Below are positions 54,975 through 63,651 of a stretch of 64,000 nt of DNA, one piece after another. The stretch comes from CAVVSQ01 sp963848825. GTDB taxonomy: Bacteria > Planctomycetota > Planctomycetia > Gemmatales > Gemmataceae. The stretch covers positions 1,302,001 through 1,366,000 of the forward strand of contig CAWKFA010000015.1 of assembly GCA_963848825.1 (NCBI GenBank). Reading direction: 5' to 3'. The notes under the pieces are model-generated. The model was not told the origin of the DNA and ran no database searches. It was given only the letters and a program-made list of their open reading frames with translations. The position numbers were made by a program, and so were the translations under genes. Each line of letters begins with the position of its first letter. Position 1 is the first letter of the stretch.

Positions 54975-56145
54975 AAGGCAATTTCTGCCAGCGGCGCTCG
55001 AGATCACCCGAGGACCGCGCCTTTTCGAGCTGGGCATTGACCGCCAGCGATAAGGCCTCGGCTCCTCGCGCCGAAAGATGATGGCCGTCGAAAAAGTTCT
55101 TCGACTCGCCGGTATCGAAAGGAACGTCCAAAAGGAGGACCTCCTTGCGCATGGCGACGTCAACTATCGCGGCGCGTAAAGGCTCTTTGACGTGCGCGTG
55201 CAAGCCAGGCGCATAAAAGGAGTCGTGAAAGGGCATGATCATCAACAGCGGCTCGATCTTCCGCGCACGCAACTGGTCTATCAATACACGGAGGCCGTCG
55301 CTATCCGGCTGATAAGGGGCTTTCAACCGCTCGCGCACGCCCTGTGCTGGCGGATAATCGCCCGCTAAATAGTCGCCGAGGAGGTCGGTATTGTAACCAA
55401 GCCCATTCATGGGGACCGTGAAAAGTCTGAAGTACTCCGGCCACGACGATACCTTCTTGACGAAGGCAAAGCCCCAGATATTGTCGGGAGGCGCACTTTG
55501 TGCCAGCAGCGTTAAGCGCCCGAGATCACGCACCACGGTCTCGCGATAAAAAACCGCGGGCAACCAGCGCTCGATTACCCGGGAAGCGGACAAGGTATGC
55601 GACGAGGCTTCCCCTTGCGGATAGAGTCGCAGATGATACTGCGTGCCCGCGTCGCGGCCCGCCGCCACACTCATATAATCGGGAGTGATGCCGAGGAGAA
55701 GAAAGCGTGGCCGCTTGCCAAGCTTCTCCAGCGTATCCACGATAATGGGGCTCGTAAGGGGTAGCGTCTGAGCCCCGAGCGCCAGGTTGAAAGAGCTTAT
55801 TCCTTTGATGAGCTCCGGATTGATGCCCGCCTCCACGCGTGAATCACCGGTTATGACGAGGTCAACGTCAGGAGCCTGGCTCAGGTAGAGACGTCGCTCG
55901 GCAAGGCGCGGGTCATAGTGATAGGGGGCGTCGAGGTTGTATTCCGCCAACATCAGCTGGCAATGGTGCAAAACCTGGAAGGGAAAGTTGAAGATCAGGT
56001 TGAGCAAGAGCAGAAATAATAGGATGTGCCGGAACGGGCCGAAACGGTCGCGAAAGTAACTGATGACGCCGGTGGAAAAGTAGCCCCGGCGCCCGTCCGC
56101 CGCCGCCAGGGTCGGCATCTCCGACGTTGTCTTGCCGATAGTCAC
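54973..56145 (-). CDS. membrane-anchored SGNH-hydrolase-like protein, DltD/AlgX-type (390 aa)
   Basis: GTG start at 56145 with AAGGGG 6 nt upstream. An N-terminal cytoplasmic stretch is followed by one membrane helix (HILLFLLLLNLIFNFPFQVL, ~40-60), so the catalytic domain is outside. SGNH block I appears as VDLVITGDSRVEAGI with the expected nucleophile Ser; block V as NFFDGHHLSARGAEAL with D-x-x-H. The Asn/Gly blocks are less clear. This mirrors DltD, the fourth component of D-alanylation, and AlgJ/AlgX-like acetylation proteins that work with an MBOAT. Convergent with the FAAL-ACP-MBOAT genes, so it is in the same locus though not the same transcript. Confidence 0.8.
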   Translation of the reverse strand: MTIGKTTSEMPTLAAADGRRGYFSTGVISYFRDRFGPFRHILLFLLLLNLIFNFPFQVLHHCQLMLAEYNLDAPYHYDPRLAERRLYLSQAPDVDLVITGDSRVEAGINPELIKGISSFNLALGAQTLPLTSPIIVDTLEKLGKRPRFLLLGITPDYMSVAAGRDAGTQYHLRLYPQGEASSHTLSASRVIERWLPAVFYRETVVRDLGRLTLLAQSAPPDNIWGFAFVKKVSSWPEYFRLFTVPMNGLGYNTDLLGDYLAGDYPPAQGVRERLKAPYQPDSDGLRVLIDQLRARKIEPLLMIMPFHDSFYAPGLHAHVKEPLRAAIVDVAMRKEVLLLDVPFDTGESKNFFDGHHLSARGAEALSLAVNAQLEKARSSGDLERRWQKLP

Positions 56146-56306
56146 GCCTGGCCCCTTGTTTTTCAGGAAGAAAATCAGCCCGCCTCGTCGCGTTTGTCCT
56201 TATACTGAAGCAATTCCCGTCGCTGCAATCCCGAATTTGGCGGCGGCGCTAATTCGGTGATCGGCGTAAGATACCACCGGGGCGGTAAACCAAGTTGGGG
56301 GAGCAG

Positions 56307-56652
56307 ATGCCTAAAGTTGACTTACCCGATAGCCCCATATTCGCGGAACCGTGGCAGGCACATGCGTTTGCGCTGGCGGTGCGCTTAATGGAGGCTGGTT
56401 GCTTTTCGGCACAGGAATGGGCGACCACGCTGGCTGACGAGATTAAAAAAGCACAGCGCCAGGGCGACCCCGATGCGGGATCGACCTACTACCAGCACTG
56501 GCTGGCGGCCCTGGAGACGCTTTGCGTTGCCAAGGGCCTGGTGACGGGCGACGAACATGGCGGAGCGCCGGGAGGATTGGCGGCAAGCCTATTTGCATAC
56601 GCCTCATGGCAAGCCTGTCGAGCTGGTCCGCCGGCTCAACCCGTGTTCTTGA
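56307..56652 (+). CDS. nitrile hydratase accessory/beta-subunit-like small protein, one frameshift near 56550
   Basis: ATG at 56307 behind GGGGGAG. FAEPWQAHAFALAVRLMEAGCFSAQEWATTLADEIKKAQ and STYYQHWLAALETLCVAKGLVT match the nitrile-hydratase beta N-domain/accessory (P14K-type) family. After a one-base shift near 56550 the frame gives MAERREDWRQAYLHTPHGKPVELVRRL, the usual C-terminus, ending TGA at 56650-56652. About 115 residues. In other bacteria such proteins load metal into nitrile hydratase or thiocyanate hydrolase; neither enzyme is in the window. Its end overlaps the convergent ppc gene by 17 bp. Confidence 0.68.
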
Positions 56653-59419
56653 GCCCCGAGGCGATACCGTTGATGCTTTCGAGGACGGCGGTCAGCAGCT
56701 CATCGTGCGGCTCCTGGCCGGCGCGGAGGCGTTTGAGCAGCAGGATTTGCACATAGCTCAAGGGATCGACAAAGGGGTTGCGCCGCTCGATCGAGCGCTG
56801 CAGCACGGGCACATTTTCCAGAAGGGTTTTCTGGCCCGTGATCTGACAGATGACGTCCACCGTTTGGCGAAACTCCGCCGCGATTCGTTCGTAGATGCGG
56901 TTGGCGAGCTCTTTGTCCTCCACCAGGTCCGCATAGAGACGGCCGATCGAGAGGTCGGCCTTGGCCAGAATCATTTGCGCGTTGTCGATCAAGGTGTCGC
57001 CAGAAGCTCCAGCCCTGGTACATGCTCTGCAGCAGAGACATATCCCCCATCTCCTTCGTCAAGAAATCGTTGACGGCGCTGCCCAGGCCAAACCAGCCCG
57101 GCAACGTGTGGCGGTTTTGCATCCAGCTAAAAACCCATGGGATCGCTCGTAAATCCGCAATGCCCTGGGCCGCGCTGCGCCGGGGCGGGCGCGAGGCAAT
57201 CTTGAGTCTGGCGATCTCGGCGATGGGAGTGGCCTGTTCGAAATAGGTGACAAAGTCCGGTGTGTCGTACACCAGGGCCCGGTAATGCAGGCAAGCATAT
57301 TCGGCCAGCCGTTCGAGGGCGTGCTCCCAGACGGGATCGGGTCGATCGGCGGCAATCGTGAAGCTGCACCGCAACACCGCATTGAGGATTTGCTCGAGAT
57401 GGCGCTCGGCAATCGCGGGATGGCCATAGCGATCGGCGATGACCTCGCCCTGTTCGGTGAAGCGCACGCGGCCCTCGACCGTGCCCTGGGGCTGCGCGAG
57501 AATGGCGCGGTTGGCCGGCCCGCCGCCACGGCCGATGGCGCCGCCGCGGCCATGGAAGATCTGCATGGCCACCTTGGTGCGCCGGCTCAGTTCTCCAAGC
57601 TCGCGCTGGGCGCGATAAAGGGCCCAGGCGGATTGCAAAAAGCCGCTTTCCTTGTTGCTGTCCGAGTAGCCGACCATGACTTCTTGCAGGTCGCCGCGCA
57701 GTGCAGGTGCTGGCGATAGATGGGCAGCGAGATAAGCCGTTGCATGATGACGGCGGCGTTTTTCAAAGGTTCGAGCGCTTCGAAAAGAGGTACGATGTTG
57801 AGTCGGCTGATCCCCTCGGCCGGCCGAAACAGGCGTGCCTCCCGCGCCAGCAACAATACCTCGAGCAGGTGGGCCGCCTCCGTGGTGCCGCTGATGATAT
57901 AGGCTTCCACGGCCTCGGGACATTGCTGTTCGAGCACGGCCGCCAGCGTGCGGAAGGTTTGCACGACCTCGCAGGTGGGGGGCGAGAAAGGCAGGTGGGT
58001 AGGAATCAGCGGCCGCGTTTGTTGCAATTCCTTGACGAGGCAATCGAACCGGTCGTTGGGTGAGAGCTTGCCATATCGGGGACAAATCTGGGCCCAGGCC
58101 ATGATTTCGTCAATCGCCTGGCTATGCAGCGCGCTATGCTGGCGTACGTCGAGCGTCACCATGTGCGTGCCGAATACCTCCACGAGGCGAATCAGGTCTT
58201 GTACCGCCCCGGTGGCGGCGGCCGTGGCGCCCGTTTGCAATAAGTCGGTGGCGATGGCCGTCAGGTCGGCATGCAGCTCTTTGCGGTCGGTATAGACGCC
58301 GGGTGGCGCGGCACAATCATCGGCGGTCCAGCGCGGCTCGAGGTCGCGCAGATATTTCAGGGTTCGACTCAGTTTGCCGGCGATCAAGCGACATTTGACA
58401 CGATAGGGCTCATGAGCTTTCTTCGGCGCCAGCTCGGGGAAGGCGTCGGCGTCGTGGGCGAGGCTTTCCAGGAGGGCCGGGCCCATGCAAACAAACTGAT
58501 CGGAGTGGCTCAGCTCCTTGCCAAGCTCCTCGACGCGCTCCAGATAATGGCGCAGGATGGTTTCTTGCTGCAGGCGGATGGCCTGGGCCGTGATGGTGGG
58601 AGTGACATTGGGGTTGCCATCGCGGTCGCCGCCGATCCAGGAACCAAACTTGAGCAGCGCGGGAATGCGGCGCAAACTGAACTTGGCGGCAGGCGGCTGT
58701 TCCGCCTTGGCGGCACCGCCACTATCTCGTTTGTCGATTTCGTCCCAAAACTCCGGATAAACGCGATGCAGGGCGGCCTCAAGCTCGCGATAGTAACGCA
58801 GGACCACGTCGAGTAAGCCGGTTTCAACCACGCGCAGGCCCTGGCGCACTTCGTCAAGCACCGTGGGGCGGCCGCGGCGGATGGTGTCGGTGAGCCAAAA
58901 GGTTTCGATGGTTTGCGATATTTCGGCGATGGCTTGTTCGCGCTCGCGGGGCAAGAGGTTGCTGTACTCCATGTGGTTGAGCTGGCGCGAAATAGCGCTG
59001 AGCTTTTCGAGGATGGTGTGGCGGCGGGCTTCACTGGGATGGGCGGTAAATACTGGCGCGATCAAGGCACGCTGCAAGAGTTCGTGGACCTGCGCGGCGG
59101 TGATGCCATTGTCGCGCAACTGGCGTAGCCCGTCCTCAAGGCTCTCGGTCAGCGGGATGGGTGCCTGTCGTAAAGTACGGTGGCGCAGGGCGCGGATGCG
59201 TGCTTGCTGTTCCGCCAGGTTCGTAAGATCGAAATAGGTGCTGAAGGCACGAATGAGGGTACGCAGCGCTGGCAGCTCGAGAAGATCGAGGCGTTCGCAG
59301 AGGCGGCGGGCCTCGGTAACTGACGGCTGAGCTCGGAGGGCGCCGGCTGCGGTGCGCACTTCCTCCTGCAACTGAAAGGCTTCCTCGCCCGCCAGGCGGC
59401 GGATCGCCGCGCCAAGCAA
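56636..59419 (-). CDS. ppc: phosphoenolpyruvate carboxylase, frameshifts near 57700 and 57005, start unresolved
   Basis: Carboxylates PEP to oxaloacetate, replenishing the TCA cycle. Motifs: FTAHPSEARRHT (catalytic His; usually TAHPTE), FGSWIGGDRDGNPNVT, VGYSDSNKESGFL, FHGRGGAIGRGGGP and the C-terminal NTG. Coding passes from frame to frame at IYRQHL/ALRGDLQEVMVGY (~57700) and SMYQGWSFW/...IDNAQMILAKADLSIG (~57005). The given start is the first in-frame codon (TTG at 59419). Family sequence (RELNRSLD, DPLGADIRLLDELLG) continues in frame back to about 59510, where no start is visible, so a further base error near the true start is likely. Corrected length ~930 aa. Confidence 0.9.
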
Positions 59420-59750
59420 CTCATCGAGCAGCCGAATATCGGCACCCAGCGGGTCCGCCGCGGCAGGCTTAACCTCACGCGGCCCAGGGGATACATCGAG
59501 ACTGCGATTAAGTTCGCGCGAGCGGTTGATGTACAGGCAAGTTCAGGCCATCCCTTCATCGACAACGGAGTTTGGCCCCATGCAAAGCACTTCGCGTGCC
59601 GGTTGGCGGGCACGTGGGGGTTAGACAGATTAAGATAACATCGGCCCTTCGATCCTGTCGCCTGATGAGTCCGAAGTGCTATCTATTAACTGAATTCAGA
59701 TAACGACTTAGCCGATTATAGGCATTTGGGCCGGCGCCGGGCCAAAGACA
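59420..59750. other. gap between ppc and the caspase-like gene
   Basis: 59420-59515 still reads as the ppc N-terminus on the minus strand. The rest, 59516-59750, shows no gene; it includes AT-rich DNA around 59680-59720 that could hold the ppc promoter. Confidence 0.5.
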
Positions 59751-59788
59751 AGAACGCCTGACAAGGAAGATTCCTCGCCAGGCGTTCT
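59751..59788 (-). terminator. terminator hairpin of the caspase-like gene
   Basis: AGAACGCCTGACAAGGAA (59751-59768) pairs with TTCCTCGCCAGGCGTTCT (59771-59788) over 18 positions with two mismatches, loop GA. 46 bp after the minus-strand stop; the following TTCTTGTCTTT is only a weak U-tract. Confidence 0.55.
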
Positions 59789-59834
59789 GCATTGAAAGAC
59801 GGCACAGGCTGCCTAAAAAACTTGCTGCCCGCAT

Positions 59835-60770
59835 TTATTCGCCGCTCGCGACTCGCACAGGTACGCTCACTGCCCCAGGCGTCCAAACCCCCAAGGACAA
59901 GGCAAAGGCCTGTTGGGCATGGTCGTAAAGGCCGACCTGGTTTTGATAGACTCGTGCCGCCAGTCCGCGTACCTGCGGAAGAATTTCGTCCCATTGAATT
60001 TCGCGGTCGCCGTCACGGTCCAGGTTGCGGACCAACTCCGCGTAAGGGGTTTTCAAAACCTTGACCAGTGCGTTTGTGAACATGCTGCCGGGGTTGATGC
60101 TATCGGCCAGGGCATTGTAGCCGGGCTCGGCCGCGGTCATATCGATAACACCGCTGTGCTGCAGAAACAAGCTGCGGATCGTGGCCCATTCCATGGTGCT
60201 GCCAGAGTTCATGGTCACCGGCTCGGTCGCCGGCACCAGGGGACGTGGGGCGAGACCGCTGCTGGGGAGATAACCGCTACAGACGTCCGTCAAAAGTACG
60301 GCCAGGCGGGGACTGCGAGCCTTCATGGCTGCCAGCAGGTCAGCCCGATCCACGAGTAGTCTGCCCTCGTCGAAGGCAAGCAAGTGGCGGTTGTTGCCAT
60401 CGATGACGCCGTGGGCGGAATCGTAAACCAGGAGCGTATCGTTGGACTTTATGGGGAGCCGGGCGATCAAGTCGAGGATAACCCGCGGCCTGGCGTCTTC
60501 GCCCAGGATCAAGTGAGTTTGGAGCTGTTCGCTCCGGCCAGCCCTGGCGAACGCTTGTTCGAACGTCGTGGCCATGTTGCGGGCATCTTGAGCAAGCTTG
60601 GGGCCGAGCCTACTATCGAGCGAGTCGCCAATCGCGATCAGATGGATGACGGGGACGTCATTGCGGGCGGCATGGGCCGACCCGGCGGGGACCAGGGAGG
60701 CGGTCAATAAACAGAGCGTCAAGACCAGGCGTCGGAGCGAACATGAGGCAGTCATGGATGAAGTAGGCAT
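59835..60770 (-). CDS. exported caspase-like (C14) protein with an EF-hand loop (311 aa)
   Basis: Signal peptide to about residue 35 (LCLLTASLVPAGSAHA). The caspase-fold dyad is visible: YDSAH120G (usually YSGHG) and LLTDVC164SGY (usually DACHSG). Around these are AIGDSLDSRLGPKLAQDARNM and LAFDEGRLLVDRADLLAAM. At residues 250-261 is a perfect EF-hand loop, D-R-D-G-D-R-E-I-Q-W-D-E, suggesting Ca2+ binding, which matches the Ca2+ dependence of metacaspases. Located outside the cytoplasm by its signal peptide. Substrate unknown; may process envelope proteins. Likely same transcript as the small gene at 60855-61301, 84 bp upstream. Confidence 0.8.
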   Translation of the reverse strand: MPTSSMTASCSLRRLVLTLCLLTASLVPAGSAHAARNDVPVIHLIAIGDSLDSRLGPKLAQDARNMATTFEQAFARAGRSEQLQTHLILGEDARPRVILDLIARLPIKSNDTLLVYDSAHGVIDGNNRHLLAFDEGRLLVDRADLLAAMKARSPRLAVLLTDVCSGYLPSSGLAPRPLVPATEPVTMNSGSTMEWATIRSLFLQHSGVIDMTAAEPGYNALADSINPGSMFTNALVKVLKTPYAELVRNLDRDGDREIQWDEILPQVRGLAARVYQNQVGLYDHAQQAFALSLGVWTPGAVSVPVRVASGE

Positions 60771-60854
60771 GGTTGGAATCCTCGTGTATGGGTAAAAGTT
60801 TGGGTTTTGGGCAGAAGCGGGGCTCGCAAGTTCGCCCCGCGCGAAAGGAGGCTG

Positions 60855-61301
60855 TTACTTGGCGGTCGGGCGAACCACGACGCGGAATTCCCAGGTCTCC
60901 CCGACGCGGCTGCCGGCGGTATACCAGGCGCGGCCCGTGAAGGCGTTGTTACCCTGGCTCGTCCCTTCATATATGCAATCGGTGAAGGTGAAGATGGCGC
61001 GGTTCCCTTCGACGCGTGCCTTGCCTTCGACCGGCTTGTTGTTGGAATCGACCATGAACACACGGCCGCCATTCAGAACCGTAAAAGTTAACTTGCCGTA
61101 GCCAGGCAAGGTTTCGCTGCCGGTGAGGACCATCGACGTATTCACGATCGTCGGGGCGGCTTGATTGGTGGCGGCGGGGGCCTGGATCGACGTCGGTGTC
61201 GTTTGGCCGGGCCGTTGGGTGACGGGGTCCTGGGCCGAAGCCAGGTTGGTCGCGATAAACGATGCAGTCAGCACACTCAGCAAACGCAGTTTCTTAAGCA
61301 T
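60855..61301 (-). CDS. small secreted protein of unknown function (148 aa)
   Basis: Signal peptide (LLSVLTASFIATNLASAQ, cleavage near residue 23), a Gln/Pro/Thr-rich linker to ~50, then a compact beta-rich domain: LTFTVLNGGRVFMVDSNNKPVEGKARVEGNRAIFTF, ending WEFRVVVRPTAK. ATG at 61301 with AAGGAAAA upstream. Nothing catalytic. Located directly upstream of the caspase-like gene on the same strand; a functional tie is possible but unproven. Confidence 0.75.
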   Translation of the reverse strand: MLKKLRLLSVLTASFIATNLASAQDPVTQRPGQTTPTSIQAPAATNQAAPTIVNTSMVLTGSETLPGYGKLTFTVLNGGRVFMVDSNNKPVEGKARVEGNRAIFTFTDCIYEGTSQGNNAFTGRAWYTAGSRVGETWEFRVVVRPTAK

Positions 61302-61461
61302 TGAAGTTTTCCTTGAATTAAAAGGTTCTTGTTTTTCGAGGCCATTTTTTTGGCCCCGCGTTTTCTTTGAGCCGTATCCATAACGGCGCGTGGATCGTTT
61401 GTGACGAAGTTTTTTGTTAAAATCGCCAGCAAGGTCGCTTTACCGACGGAATCCACCTGGA

Positions 61462-61670
61462 GTAGGGTGGGTCGAGCGTACTCGCGCTGACCCACCGAAA
61501 TGCGCGGGCAAGATGAATACAGACAGGGGTCCAGCGTAATCGCGCTGACTCACCTAACCGCTAAAAGGTTTAGTCCGCGTCAGGCAAGCTCACGAGCCGA
61601 GCTGAGGGCGCGTTGGAAAAGTTTCCGTATATTTCGGTGGGTCAGCGCGAGTACGCTTGACCCACCCTAC
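61462..61670. repeat. 209-bp element with 40-bp terminal inverted repeats (MITE/BIME-like)
   Basis: Left end 61462-61501 (GTAGGGTGGGTCGAGCGTAC...) and right end 61631-61670 are reverse complements at 39 of 40 positions. Each end is itself nearly palindromic (GGTGGGTC...GACCCACC). A third, decayed copy (GGGGTCCAGCGTAATCGCGC, 61527-61554) lies inside. No obvious target duplication. It ends 66 bp before the sigma factor ATG and so overlaps its promoter region. Confidence 0.9.
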
Positions 61671-61735
61671 AGTCGCGTTGTCGGCATCGGCACGCGGTCT
61701 CTGAGACCGACCCATTGAAAAGGGGAGGGCGCTTC

Positions 61736-62524
61736 ATGGCAGATTTCAGCACACAACATTCGCGGTATCAATTTGGCCAAACGCAATGGTCTGTCGTCTT
61801 CAAGGCCGGGCAGAAGGAGGGCCAGGATGCCAGCGCAGCACGGCAGCAATTGCTGGTTCGCTATTACGACGCGGTTTACCGTTATCTTTGCGCACGCCTG
61901 GGCGACACCGACGCGGCCGGGGAATTGTTCAGCAGGTTCGCAGAACGCGTGCTCGACATTCATCCTTTTTTACAGCGCGCCGACCCCGGCCAGGGGCGCT
62001 TTCGCGATTACTTGAAGGCCATTTTGCAGCGCATGGTGATAGATTATTACCGCGGCAACCAGCGCGAAAACCGCAAACGCCGCGAGATTATGCAGGGGAC
62101 TGACTCCGAGCCGGTGCAGCCGGATGTTCCGCAGGAGGACGCGGATTTTCACAAAGTTTGGGTTGAAGAATTGATGAATCAGGCCTGGAAAGGCCTGGAA
62201 AAAGTGGAAAAGGAAACGGGCAAACCGTACTACACGCTGATGCTCTACAAGGCACAGAATCCAACGGTTCGCTCAGCGGCCATGGCCCAACATTTCAGCC
62301 AGGTACTGGGTCGCCCGCTCACGGACGCCAACTTGCGGCAACTTCTCCATCGTGGTCAAGAAATGCTCAGCGATTTACTCGTTGCGGAAGTCGCCCGGTC
62401 GTTGCGTGAAAAAGAGGACGACGTGGTGACGCCCCAGCGCGTGGAGGAGGAGCTTATAAATCTGCACCTATTCGATACGCACAGACGCAAGGCACTGGAA
62501 CGTTTTCAAAACGGCGGGAAGTAA
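61736..62524 (+). CDS. divergent ECF-type RNA polymerase sigma factor (262 aa)
   Basis: ATG at 61736 behind GGGGAGGG (61722-61729); an upstream TTG is unnecessary. Region 2 is recognisable: LLVRYYDAVYRYLCARLGDTDAAGELFSRFAERVLD then FRDYLKAILQRMVIDYYR, the core-binding/-10 helices. Region 4 is diverged and long: YYTLMLYKAQNPTVRSAAMAQHFSQVLGRPLTDANLRQLLHRGQEMLSDLL, a helix-turn-helix-like end. The C-terminal ~50 residues (LREKEDDVVTPQRVEEEL) exceed a standard ECF factor. No anti-sigma gene is adjacent. Planctomycetes encode many such sigma-like factors, often tied to kinases. Confidence 0.78.
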   Translation: MADFSTQHSRYQFGQTQWSVVFKAGQKEGQDASAARQQLLVRYYDAVYRYLCARLGDTDAAGELFSRFAERVLDIHPFLQRADPGQGRFRDYLKAILQRMVIDYYRGNQRENRKRREIMQGTDSEPVQPDVPQEDADFHKVWVEELMNQAWKGLEKVEKETGKPYYTLMLYKAQNPTVRSAAMAQHFSQVLGRPLTDANLRQLLHRGQEMLSDLLVAEVARSLREKEDDVVTPQRVEEELINLHLFDTHRRKALERFQNGGK

Positions 62525-62583
62525 AGCCGAAGCCACAAAAACTCGGACGGAAGAGCCCGAATTCTTGTGACTTCGTATACGGT

Positions 62584-63396
62584 TTATCCCCCCATGGAGA
62601 GGGCGGTGTTGAGTGTTCGCAAGAAACCCACGCCCTCCTGATAAGTGGCCTCCGCAAAATCGCTCTGGTGGGCGTTGAGCCAGCCGGAGAGTCTTTGCAC
62701 GTTTTTCCTGGCGGCCAGGACGGTGACCGGATTATAAGTACTGGCCGAGCTTTCGCTCGCCAGGGCCAAGAGCTCACTTTCGAGAGTGTCGGTTAGTGCA
62801 CGCTTTTTCTCGGGCGGCATGAGGCGGAATGCCAGGGGCCATTTTATGTGGCCGTTTTCCGTGGGAATGCCGACTGAGCCGAGCGCCTGCCTGTTTTTCA
62901 TGACTTCCGGGGCATCGACAATGCTCTTCATATCTACTCCGTTATTGTTCTTCATCCCGTTCGCGGTTGGTGCGGCATAAGGGTTGGCGTAAGGCACGGG
63001 ATAGGCGGTCATCATGGAAAAAGTGACGCCAGGGTTCCCCGTTGTGTACGGGTTCATCATCATCGGGGCATTCGGATTGAAGTATTCGATCTGCGTGTTG
63101 GTCAAGGTAAGATTATCGTTCCGGGTAGGGATCACAAATCTGCCTGTGGACTGGGACAGGAAGCTACCCGTCACGGGATTAATTGCTTGACGGGTCGTAA
63201 GCATAAGGGTTCCAAATGGGGTCGGGAAAAAATTCACGACTGGATGCGAAAAACTAGCTGGCGGCGAGGCGGTAGCGAAGGAATGCATGCCAGCAAGCGC
63301 CGGTCGCCTTATTGGCCGCGATTGCGCTAATACGGGCGCGTGGGAAGTGCCCCAAATGAGAGCTATCAATATCGTCAAACGAAGGGTGGATCGCAT
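62584..63396 (-). CDS. secreted protein of unknown function, Asn/Pro/Met-rich (270 aa)
   Basis: Signal peptide MRSTLRLTILIALIWGTSHAPVLAQ. Middle region rich in Asn, Pro, Met and Tyr (YFNPNAPMMMNPYTTGNPG, YPVPYANPYAAP), then an Ala-helical C-terminus (LRLMPPEKKRALTDTLESEL-like, SGWLNAHQSDFAEATYQEGVGFLRTLNTAL). I do not recognise it; the composition resembles other exported planctomycete proteins. Convergent with the sigma factor; a loose hairpin CGAAGCCACAA / TTGTGACTTCG at 62528-62575 lies in the gap. Confidence 0.75.
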   Translation of the reverse strand: MRSTLRLTILIALIWGTSHAPVLAQSRPIRRPALAGMHSFATASPPASFSHPVVNFFPTPFGTLMLTTRQAINPVTGSFLSQSTGRFVIPTRNDNLTLTNTQIEYFNPNAPMMMNPYTTGNPGVTFSMMTAYPVPYANPYAAPTANGMKNNNGVDMKSIVDAPEVMKNRQALGSVGIPTENGHIKWPLAFRLMPPEKKRALTDTLESELLALASESSASTYNPVTVLAARKNVQRLSGWLNAHQSDFAEATYQEGVGFLRTLNTALSMGG

Positions 63397-63651
63397 TGGT
63401 TAGCTCCTTGCGACGTGAGAAGCCCCCTGGCATCCTCATAAAAGAGCAAATATCGTTCCGGATTTTGTTCGCCATAAGTAATTAACAGTAAACAAGATAT
63501 GTCCAAGCGACTGCCACGTTGCTTCCTTGATGTAATTTACATTCTAGTCCGCATTTTAATCCCCAAGGCAGGGGCTTACTCGCCCGGTTACGAGCCGCCT
63601 ACAATATCGAGGAGACCATTGTCGAAGCCTATCTTAAAGTGAGGGACCCAT

